6,033 bases of DNA from Caulobacter sp. (lineage in GTDB: Bacteria; Pseudomonadota; Alphaproteobacteria; Caulobacterales; Caulobacteraceae): assembly GCA_014378155.1 (NCBI GenBank), contig JACMOF010000240.1, forward strand, positions 1 to 6,033. Reading direction: 5' to 3'. Below are positions 1 to 6,033 of the stretch, in pieces (positions within the stretch are counted from its first letter, which is position 1; each line of letters starts with the position of its first letter). Made by a program: the position numbers and the translations under genes. Below the pieces are notes generated by a model, which saw nothing but the letters and a program-made list of their open reading frames with translations, did no database searches and was not told where the DNA came from.

Positions 1-1
1 C

Positions 2-460
2 GGCGTCGATGTCCATCTGGGCTATCGCACCAACCGCATCGAGAGCCTGCGTTGGCTGGGCAAGCCGCAGGTTCACGCCTTCGTCTCGATCAATAGCGAG
101 AACACCTCCAACTTCGTCGCCACCGGCTTCGACTGGCCGATCGAGCTGGGCGCGCCGGGCGGCTTCTATCTGCGGCCTGGTTTTGGCCTGGCCTATACCG
201 ACGGCGCGGCTGGCCTGCCGCCGGTCAACCAACCGGGCATCTCCCAGGCCGAGATCGATCGCCGCCTGGTGCTCTACAACACCCGCATCGACTTCGGCTC
301 CAAGGTGCTGTTCGAGCCGGAACTGGCCCTGGGCTACCGGTTCAACGACCGAGTGTCGGCCGAACTGTCCTATACGCACCTGTCGAACGGCCAGATCTTC
401 CACCAGGGCAAGAACCAAGGGCTTGACGACGTGGGTGTGCGGCTGGTTTACGCCTTCTGA
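2..460 (+). CDS. Lipid A deacylase, PagL-like (acyloxyacyl hydrolase family), 3' part
   Basis: This is the C-terminal 152 residues of a protein whose start lies left of the window. The frame is open from base 2 to a TGA at 458-460. Alternating hydrophobic/polar strands rich in aromatics (HLGYRTN, FYLRPGFGLAYTD, LFEPELALGYRF, VSAELSYTHLSN) and a terminal YAF are typical of an outer-membrane beta barrel ending in an aromatic residue. The HLSNGQI segment followed by NQGLDD matches the PagL active-site signature, in which His and Ser of an H-x-S-N motif act with a downstream Glu to remove the 3-O-acyl chain of lipid A at the outer membrane. Here the acidic position is apparently Asp with a two-residue longer spacing. 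Family assignment rests on this motif and the barrel pattern; the exact substrate is inferred. It may be co-directional with purA but is separated from it by 136 bp. Confidence 0.75.
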   Translation, partial: GVDVHLGYRTNRIESLRWLGKPQVHAFVSINSENTSNFVATGFDWPIELGAPGGFYLRPGFGLAYTDGAAGLPPVNQPGISQAEIDRRLVLYNTRIDFGSKVLFEPELALGYRFNDRVSAELSYTHLSNGQIFHQGKNQGLDDVGVRLVYAF

Positions 461-494
461 CGTGGCGGGGTTCGGTGATCCGGGCCCTACGGTC

Positions 495-508
495 GCCCAG
501 GCTTGGGC
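495..508 (+). other. Short hairpin downstream of the deacylase gene
   Basis: GCCCA (495-499) and TGGGC (504-508) form a 5-bp stem with a four-base loop, 35 bp after the deacylase stop; GG at 491-492 and CC at 511-512 could extend it across mismatches. There is no T tract on the plus strand, so an intrinsic terminator is doubtful. It may be chance in GC-rich DNA. Confidence 0.2.
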
Positions 509-558
509 CGCCCACAATTGAATTCAACGTCCGCGGTCGAGTCCTGTCGAAGGGTCGC

Positions 559-568
559 GTGACGTCAC
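559..568. promoter_or_regulatory. Perfect 10-bp palindrome upstream of purA
   Basis: GTGACGTCAC is self-complementary over 10 bp and sits 28 bp before the purA ATG, in the only intergenic space available for a purA promoter or operator. It does not match the classical PurR box of gammaproteobacteria. A dimeric regulator site is possible, but this is inference from symmetry and position only. Confidence 0.2.
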
Positions 569-596
569 CGGGCAGGTGACAAGGCATATCTAGACC

Positions 597-1883
<1,287 letters not shown>

Positions 1884-1940
1884 GCGCTACAAGGGGTTTC
1901 CACGGCACAGTTAGCGTTTGCTTAGCAGGCGATGGTTTAT

Positions 1941-1969
1941 GACGGCGGCTCCTTAGGGAGTTCGCCGTC
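1941..1969 (+). promoter_or_regulatory. Strong hairpin between purA and the unknown gene, overlapping its possible starts
   Basis: Bases 1941-1948 pair with 1962-1969 (GACGGCGG with TCGCCGTC, the last pair a G-T wobble). After one bulged T (1961), CTCC-type pairing continues (1949-1952 with 1957-1960), leaving a four-base TTAG loop. No T run follows, so it is not a standard intrinsic terminator. It begins 58 bp after the purA stop. The 3' arm contains GGGAG (1956-1960), ten bases before an in-frame GTG at 1971, so the hairpin could hide a ribosome-binding site if that is the real start. The fold is seen in the sequence; its role is inference. Confidence 0.45.
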
Positions 1970-1991
1970 CGTGGCCGCAGCGCGTCGCCTG

Positions 1992-3116
1992 ATGAAATCC
2001 GCCAACAAGACGGATCGCTTGACGCGCAGCCTGCGTGCGCTTGAGCGCACCGCGTCGACCAGCCGCGTGCTCAATCTGCTGGCCATAGACGCCCGGAGCG
2101 GACACCGGTCCGAACATGGCGAAGCGCCGATGTTCCGCAACCGGGTGCTCAACACGGCCCTGGTGATCAAGCACCGCCTGCGCACCGACGACATCTTCCT
2201 GTTCGACGAGATCAAGCCGACCGCCACCAAGATCATCATCCCGTTCGAACGCAGCGACCTGGGCCTGGGCGGCCAATCCTTCTTCGTCGGGCAACGCGGC
2301 TGGATCGACCTGCTGCGCGAGGCCTGTAACGAGCACAGCGACATGGCCCGTGACTTGGCCATGCTGCGGATGATCGACCAATTACCGTCGCTCGATCCGT
2401 TCCTGTTGCGCGAGCACCTGCGTCGCAACGGCTTGCTGGTGGCGCCCTGCTACTTCGCCCTGTCAGGCGGCGACATGGAGCAGATGCAAACCTTCGTCTC
2501 GGTGCAGATCTCGCAGCTAATCAACCTGGCCTTCCAGGAAGCTGGCCGGATCGTCCCGGGCGCCTACGCCGCGCGCCTGGTCGAGGCCCTGCTGTCCACC
2601 GACGTCGATGAACGCCTGGAGCCGCTGCGCGAGACCCTGGTCATGGACGGCGACAGTTTCAAGGAGGGCGTCTTCAGCTGGAAGGGCTTCCTTTACTACA
2701 AGTGGATGCTGTCCCGCCTTTGGCCGGAGCTGAACACCGTGGGCGGCGAAATCGCCCGGCTGACGGTGACCGGAAATCGGGACGCCGACACGGGTCGCTA
2801 TATCGAGGACACCCGCACGCGTCTGCGGCATGGCATCGTTTCCGAGCGCAAGGCGATCATGCGCGCGCTCGACGTCTATGACCGCGCCTTCGAGGACCTG
2901 ATCGACAACGGCAAGCCCAAGGCGTTCCGCGAGTTCCTGTTGCGCGCGCCGGACATGTTCCTGAGCCTGGGTGAAAAGGTCGGGGTCATCGCCCACATCG
3001 CCAGCTTCTGGCGCTATCGCTTCCCTCTTGGCCAGCCCTTGGTCTGTGACGTAAACGAAGCGGTTGATATTCTGCAAGACTTCGACTCCGGCCTCAGCAC
3101 CAGTATCGGGTTCTGA
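1992..3116 (+). CDS. Conserved-looking soluble protein of unknown function
   Basis: I do not recognise this family. With the ATG at 1992 it has 374 residues; an in-frame ATG at 1932 (394 residues) and a GTG at 1971 are alternatives. I prefer 1992 because the extra N-terminal residues are encoded by a strong hairpin and are low-complexity (Gly/Ser/Ala), whereas MKSANKTDRLTRSLRALERT looks like a real amphipathic start. No start has a strong ribosome-binding site, although GGGAG precedes the GTG at 1971. There is no signal peptide, membrane segment or known catalytic motif. The protein appears mostly helical, with a charged N-terminus, a DIFLFDEIKPTATKIIIPFE stretch, a central Phe/Leu-rich helical region (FALSGGDMEQMQTFVSVQIS) and an Arg-rich C-terminal helical part. 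Codon use matches the neighbours, supporting a genuine gene. It lies 122 bp upstream of the co-directional receiver protein, which hints at a shared regulatory role; that link is inferred only from position. Confidence 0.75.
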   Translation: MKSANKTDRLTRSLRALERTASTSRVLNLLAIDARSGHRSEHGEAPMFRNRVLNTALVIKHRLRTDDIFLFDEIKPTATKIIIPFERSDLGLGGQSFFVGQRGWIDLLREACNEHSDMARDLAMLRMIDQLPSLDPFLLREHLRRNGLLVAPCYFALSGGDMEQMQTFVSVQISQLINLAFQEAGRIVPGAYAARLVEALLSTDVDERLEPLRETLVMDGDSFKEGVFSWKGFLYYKWMLSRLWPELNTVGGEIARLTVTGNRDADTGRYIEDTRTRLRHGIVSERKAIMRALDVYDRAFEDLIDNGKPKAFREFLLRAPDMFLSLGEKVGVIAHIASFWRYRFPLGQPLVCDVNEAVDILQDFDSGLSTSIGF

Positions 3117-3155
3117 AGCCGGTTCATTTGCCGAGCCGCCCGCCATAGACAATCG

Positions 3156-3186
3156 GTCGCGGAAACGCGGCATCAAGTGGTTTTTT
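3156..3186 (+). terminator. Weak hairpin and T tract after the unknown gene
   Basis: CGCG-GAAA-CGCG (3158-3169) forms a four-pair stem with a GNRA-type tetraloop, extended by a T-G and a G-C pair (3156-3171). A run of six T at 3181-3186 follows, but nine bases separate stem and T tract, so intrinsic termination would be weak. It lies 40 bp after the stop of the unknown gene and could separate it from the receiver gene. Confidence 0.3.
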
Positions 3187-3197
3187 ACAGTCACCGT

Positions 3198-3203
3198 CAT
3201 AAT
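3198..3203 (+). promoter_or_regulatory. Possible -10 element before the receiver gene
   Basis: CATAAT resembles the housekeeping -10 hexamer and lies 35 bp before the proposed GTG start of the receiver gene. No convincing -35 hexamer is present about 17 bp upstream. GTCATA occurs twice in this leader (3196-3201 and 3214-3219), 18 bp apart. Weak support. Confidence 0.2.
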
Positions 3204-3238
3204 GTGGCGGCCGGTCATAGTGGGAGCGTCAGGGTCTC

Positions 3239-4045
3239 GTGTTCGACGGCAATATCCGCACATTGCAACGTGTCGCTTCGAAGATGCAGCGTGTGCTGGT
3301 CGTCGATCCGAACACCCCTGCCGTTCGCCTGCTCGCCGACCAACTGCGCCACGTGGGCAATATCCAGGTCTTCCACGCCACCTCGATCGAGGCTGGCTGG
3401 GCGATGACCCGCACCACCGACCCGCTGCTGATCTTCGTAGAGCACGCGTCCAGCGGCTGCGACGGTCAGGCCTTGGCCCGCAAGATTCGTCGCAGCGACC
3501 TGGCCTGCCGCGAAAACCCGATCATCATGTGCACGTCCGAAGCGACGGCCGAGGCGATCTTCGGGGCGCGCGACGCCGGCATCCACGAATTCATGCGCAA
3601 GCCGTTCACGATCAAGGATCTGGAGCGGCGACTGGAGGCGGTGACGCTGAAGCCCCGTGACTGGGTCGAGGCCGTGCAATATGTCGGACCCGATCGTCGG
3701 CGCTTCAACTCGGCCGAATACAAGGGGCCGCGCAAGCGCAAGGCCGATGCGGCCGGCACGCCGGCCTCACGTCTGTCCCAGGCCCTGCGGATCATCAAGT
3801 CGGCCGCCACGGCGCTGGACACCGATCCCAACCAGGCCCGCCGGGCCCTGGCCGCCCAAGCCGTTGAGCTGAAGAAGGTCGGGACGCTGGTCGGCGAGCC
3901 GCGCCTGATCGCCGCCGCCGAGGCGCTGGAGGCCTGCACCGCCGGGCCGACGGCCGAGACCCTGGGCCGCAAGGAACTGATCCAGCGCATCGACTCGCTG
4001 ATGGGCTTCATGACCGAAGATGGCGGAGGCGGCCGCGCCGCCTAG
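3239..4045 (+). CDS. Receiver-domain protein with Asp-to-Glu phospho-acceptor change (pseudo-receiver)
   Basis: A 268-residue cytoplasmic signalling protein. Residues about 17-130 are a CheY-like receiver: RVLVVDPN (first strand and acidic site, D23), LLIFVEHASSGCDG (third strand), PIIMCTSEAT with conserved T99, and FMRKPF with conserved K121. Aligning VEHASSGCDG with the usual D-x-x-x-P-x-x-D-G puts Glu68 where the phosphorylated Asp should be, and the acidic pair is reduced to Asp-Pro. It therefore probably cannot be phosphorylated normally and may be locked in an active-like or scaffold state. After a VGPDRRRF linker (149-156) and a basic stretch (GPRKRK) comes a helical C-terminal region (about 178-258) with no DNA-binding or GGDEF output. 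The GTG at 3239 is preceded by AGGG and GGGAG; an ATG at 3284 (residue 16), directly before the receiver, is an alternative start. Similar VGPDRRR receivers are common in Caulobacterales, from memory. Confidence 0.85.
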   Translation: MFDGNIRTLQRVASKMQRVLVVDPNTPAVRLLADQLRHVGNIQVFHATSIEAGWAMTRTTDPLLIFVEHASSGCDGQALARKIRRSDLACRENPIIMCTSEATAEAIFGARDAGIHEFMRKPFTIKDLERRLEAVTLKPRDWVEAVQYVGPDRRRFNSAEYKGPRKRKADAAGTPASRLSQALRIIKSAATALDTDPNQARRALAAQAVELKKVGTLVGEPRLIAAAEALEACTAGPTAETLGRKELIQRIDSLMGFMTEDGGGGRAA

Positions 4046-4055
4046 CGATCTGGGC

Positions 4056-4154
4056 TAGAGCGCCTTTGGTTCAGATTGAATCGGCATCCAAATATTCCGT
4101 CTCCCCGGCGAAGGGCTGGGCCCAGGTGAAACCCACGAGAGGCTCTGGTTGAAT
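4056..4154. repeat. Possible degenerate intergenic repeat element
   Basis: This non-coding stretch contains TAGAGCG, TTCAGATTGAATC and CCCCGGCGAAGGGCTGGG, pieces that resemble dispersed intergenic repeats of alphaproteobacterial genomes as I remember them. TTGAATC occurs directly repeated at 4076-4082 and 4149-4155, bracketing 66 bp. Only one copy is in the window, so its repeat nature cannot be shown here. It adjoins the phytase relic and may have helped truncate it. Confidence 0.3.
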
Positions 4155-4298
4155 CTCGGGCGCGGCCGGGAAGCGCCAGACACCGACGTCTTCCTCGGCC
4201 ACATAGAGCTGGCCGGTGCGATCGTCGGCCACGCAGTCCTTCGGACTGTGTGGCCTGGTTCCCAGGCCTGAACCGACCGCGACTCCGACGCAGCAAGC
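4155..4298 (-). pseudogene. Relic of a phytase-like beta-propeller gene
   Basis: On the minus strand a frame bounded by stops at 4299-4301 and 4071-4073 encodes, at about 4170-4235, a segment containing DDRTGQLYVAEEDVGVW. This closely matches the D-D-x-x-G-x-L-Y-V-x-E-E-x-x-G-x-W blade motif of beta-propeller (3-)phytases, secreted enzymes that release phosphate from phytate. Only about 35-48 residues look family-like; the propeller normally has over 300. There is no start codon in a sensible context, no signal peptide, and the sequence after WRFPAAPE runs into repeat-like DNA. It is best read as a decayed fragment lying between two convergent genes. The motif is seen; the history (truncation and decay) is inferred. 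Bases 4302-4395 show no further recognisable gene. Confidence 0.55.
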
Positions 4299-4395
4299 TC
4301 AACGACGAGCCGTGGCGCACCAGTGTCGGGGCAGAAAACCACCTCGGCGAGAACGAACGCTATGGCCGCTCGGTGCGGGCGGGGCGTCCGTGGCC

Positions 4396-5097
4396 TTATC
4401 TGGCCAGCCAGCGCCGAAGGCCCGCATTGACCGCCTCGGGCGCCTCCATGGGCGTCATGTGCCCGGCGTTGGGGATGACCAGCAAATGCGAGCAGCCGAT
4501 CGCATGGGCCATCTCGTGCTGGCCGCCCAGCGGGGTGATGGCGTCATGCTCGCCGCAGATGATCATCAGCGGGCAGCTCAGGGCCTTGAGCGCGGCCTCC
4601 CCGTCCTCGCGCGGCATGGCGTTCTGGCGCAGGAACACCTCGCGGCCCAGCCGCTGGGTCATGGCGTGGATGCGGCCGGTCAGGATCTTGTCGCCGAGGC
4701 GCGAAGCATCGACATAGCTTGCCATCAGCCGGTCGGCGATGCCGAGAAAGGCTCCTGCTCGGCCGGCGGCCGCGTTGACGGCGCGGCGCTGCGCGGCCCG
4801 TCCCGGCGTGTCGACGCGGATGGCGGTGTCGATCAGCGCCAGGCGCGTGATACGCTGCGGCGCGATCCTGGCGATCTCCTGAGCGACGTAGCCGCCCATC
4901 GAGAAGCCAGCCAGGGCGAAGGTCGGTTCGGCTTCGGCCAGAACCTGCCGCGCCAGTTCGCGAAGGCTCCCGCCCTGCGTCAGGTCAGCGACTTGGCACC
5001 GCGCCATGTCGGCCAGACCACTGACCTGGCCGCGCCAGAGCTCGGCGTCATTCAGCAGGCCGGGCAGCAGGATCAGTTGAGGGCGAGGATCGATCAT
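4396..5097 (-). CDS. Alpha/beta-fold hydrolase
   Basis: A 233-residue protein complete on the minus strand. LILLPGLLNDAELW (residues 8-21) is the first strand and oxyanion-hole loop. The nucleophile elbow is GFSMGG with Ser66. Asp185 in CGEHDAITP is the acid, and His213 in NAGHMTPMEAP completes the catalytic triad in the order and spacing usual for the fold. A helical cap lies between about residues 95 and 165. There is no signal peptide, so it is probably cytoplasmic. The substrate cannot be told; esterases, lactonases and C-C hydrolases share these features. The ATG at 5097 places the first strand correctly. It starts one base after the T tract of the rpoH terminator, so GGGGCG in the terminator stem is the only possible ribosome-binding match. 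It converges with the receiver gene across about 350 bp. Confidence 0.9.
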   Translation of the reverse strand: MIDPRPQLILLPGLLNDAELWRGQVSGLADMARCQVADLTQGGSLRELARQVLAEAEPTFALAGFSMGGYVAQEIARIAPQRITRLALIDTAIRVDTPGRAAQRRAVNAAAGRAGAFLGIADRLMASYVDASRLGDKILTGRIHAMTQRLGREVFLRQNAMPREDGEAALKALSCPLMIICGEHDAITPLGGQHEMAHAIGCSHLLVIPNAGHMTPMEAPEAVNAGLRRWLAR

Positions 5098-5098
5098 T

Positions 5099-5130
5099 AA
5101 AAAACGCCCCGGACCTTGCGATCCGGGGCG
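5099..5130 (-). terminator. Rho-independent terminator of rpoH
   Basis: Read on the minus strand, CGCCCCGGA (5130-5122) and TCCGGGGCG (5113-5105) form a perfect 9-bp stem with an 8-base loop, followed immediately by six T (5104-5099). It starts 24 bp after the rpoH stop codon. This is a textbook intrinsic terminator. It ends one base before the ATG of the downstream hydrolase, so that gene either depends on read-through or has a promoter within the terminator or rpoH end region. Confidence 0.9.
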
Positions 5131-5154
5131 CTCCAGTCTGTGCGGCCTAGGCGG

Positions 5155-6033
5155 TTAGGCTTCAACCATGTTCTTGGCGACAGCGCCTTGGCGCATCGAC
5201 TTCTGAAGCTTCTCGAACGCCCGGACCTCAATCTGGCGGACCCGTTCGCGGCTGACGCCGTATTGGGTGGCCAGCTCTTCCAGGGTGGTCGGGTCGTCCT
5301 TCAGGCGCCGCTCGGTGAGGATGTGGCGCTCCCGGTCGGTGAGTTCGACCATGGCCTCCTCAAGCAGGCCCATCCGCATGGACTTTTCCTGATTCTCGGC
5401 GACCGTGGTCTCTTGCGAGACCTGGTTATCGTCGGCCAGCCAATCCTGCCACTCGCTCTCGCTGTCCGAACGCAGTGGGGCGTTGAGCGAGGCGTCGGGA
5501 CCTGACAGGCGGCGGTTCATCGAAATGACCTCGCTGTCCAGCACGCCCAGCTTGGTGGCGATGTAGCTGACCTGTTCGGGGCGCAGGTCGCCGTCTTGGA
5601 AGGCGGCGATCTGGCTCTTGGCCTTGCGCAGGTTGAAGAACAGCTTCTTCTGAGCGGCGGTCGTGCCCATCTTCACCAGCGACCACGAGCGCAGGATATA
5701 TTCCTGTATCGAGGCGCGGATCCACCACATGGCGTAGGTGGCCAGGCGGAAGCCCTTGTCGGGCTCGAACTTCTTGACGGCCTGCATCAGGCCGACATTG
5801 CCCTCGGAGATCACCTCGCCGATCGGCAGGCCGTAGCCGCGATAGCCCATGGCGATCTTGGCCACGAGGCGCAGGTGGCTGGTGACCATCTTGTGAGCGG
5901 CGGCCGTGCCCATCTTCACCAGCGACCACGAGCGCAGGATATATTCCTGTATCGAGGCGCGGATCCACCACATGGCGTAGGTGGCCAGGCGGAAGCCCTT
6001 GTCGGGCTCGAATTTCTTGACGGCCTGGATCAG
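5155..6033 (-). CDS. rpoH: RNA polymerase heat-shock sigma factor (sigma-32), with internal tandem duplication; 5' end outside the window
   Basis: The frame is open from the right edge to a TAA at 5155-5157, giving 292 visible residues. RpoH directs core RNA polymerase to heat-shock promoters. Visible regions: LRLVAKIAMGYRGYGLPIGE and GLMQAVKKFEP (regions 2.1-2.2), GFRLATYAMWWIRASIQEY (2.3-2.4, -10 recognition), the RpoH box QKKLFFNLR (128-136), which is diagnostic of sigma-32, a region 3 linker, and the region 4.2 helix-turn-helix TLEELATQYGVSRERVRQIE (about 250-269). Unusually, residues 1-43 (LIQAVKKF to VKMGT) repeat as residues 82-124 with one substitution (Ile2/Met83), because an 81-codon unit is tandemly duplicated. 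A normal RpoH is about 295 residues; this one already has 292 without its N-terminus and would be about 375 if nothing else is altered. Whether it is functional cannot be seen here. The promoters lie beyond the edge. Confidence 0.93.
   Translation of the reverse strand: MIQAVKKFEPDKGFRLATYAMWWIRASIQEYILRSWSLVKMGTAAAHKMVTSHLRLVAKIAMGYRGYGLPIGEVISEGNVGLMQAVKKFEPDKGFRLATYAMWWIRASIQEYILRSWSLVKMGTTAAQKKLFFNLRKAKSQIAAFQDGDLRPEQVSYIATKLGVLDSEVISMNRRLSGPDASLNAPLRSDSESEWQDWLADDNQVSQETTVAENQEKSMRMGLLEEAMVELTDRERHILTERRLKDDPTTLEELATQYGVSRERVRQIEVRAFEKLQKSMRQGAVAKNMVEA
5651..5893 (-). repeat. Complete 243-bp in-frame tandem repeat unit within rpoH (downstream copy)
   Basis: This unit encodes AAHKMVTSHLRLVAK through ILRSWSLVKMGT, that is, sigma region 2. 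Its part at 5651-5790 is repeated at 5894-6033 at an offset of exactly 243 bp. It leads straight into the normal RpoH box (QKKLFFNLR), so this copy keeps the native order with the rest of the protein. Confidence 0.92.
5894..6033 (-). repeat. Partial upstream copy of the rpoH tandem repeat (cut by the window edge)
   Basis: These 140 bp match 5651-5790 at 137 positions. The differences are at 5904 (C versus T), 6013 (T versus C, silent) and 6027/6028 (G versus C, giving Ile instead of Met on the coding strand). The remaining 103 bp of the copy should lie just right of the window. Confidence 0.9.

Noticed and set aside
2517..3263. Minus-strand open frame opposite the unknown gene
   Set aside because: The plus-strand frame has a more protein-like composition and codon bias consistent with the neighbours; the antisense one looks like a shadow and crosses the intergenic region.
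4055..4342. Minus-strand 95-codon frame in the spacer as a possible small gene
   Set aside because: It is in a different frame from the phytase-like segment, has no ribosome-binding site and no domain-like composition; the relic explanation fits better.
4216..5100. Plus-strand open frame opposite the alpha/beta hydrolase
   Set aside because: It is antisense to a gene with a complete catalytic triad; the translation has no recognisable motif and runs through the non-coding spacer.

Overview
The window looks like chromosomal DNA from an alphaproteobacterium of the Caulobacter/Phenylobacterium type. The reasons are high GC with strong third-position G/C bias, an alphaproteobacterial RpoH with the diagnostic RpoH box, a VGPDRRR-containing receiver protein of a style common in Caulobacterales, and few strong Shine-Dalgarno sites. 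The genus assignment is inference from protein sequence style, not from a database search.

Layout, left to right. Bases 2-460 (+) are the 3' end of a PagL-like lipid A deacylase (outer-membrane beta barrel). After a 136-bp gap comes an intact purA (597-1883, +; adenylosuccinate synthetase). Next is a conserved-looking but unrecognised soluble protein (about 1992-3116, +) whose 5' region carries a strong hairpin, then a receiver-domain protein (3239-4045, +) whose phospho-acceptor Asp is replaced by Glu. The 350 bp between this gene and the convergent gene to its right hold a short relic of a phytase-like beta-propeller gene (minus strand) and a possible degenerate intergenic repeat. On the minus strand follow an alpha/beta hydrolase (4396-5097), a textbook rho-independent terminator (5099-5130), and the 3' part of rpoH (5155 to the right edge).

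The most unusual feature is in rpoH. The sigma region 2 coding segment is present twice, in frame, as a direct tandem repeat with a period of exactly 243 bp (81 codons). The second copy is complete; only the last 140 bp of the first lie in the window, and they differ at 3 positions. The reading frame is open through both copies, so if it stays open beyond the edge this heat-shock sigma factor would carry two region 2.3-2.4 (-10 recognition) modules. The junction lies at a 14-bp near-identical sequence, as expected for duplication by recombination or slippage between short repeats.

The genes do not form one obvious pathway: envelope lipid A modification, purine synthesis, a putative signalling pair (unknown protein plus pseudo-receiver), a hydrolase and the heat-shock sigma factor. 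I found no RNA genes, CRISPR array, integrase or transposase. The evidence for an undescribed system is modest; the rpoH duplication, the pseudo-receiver with its unknown neighbour, and the phytase relic are the items most worth checking.
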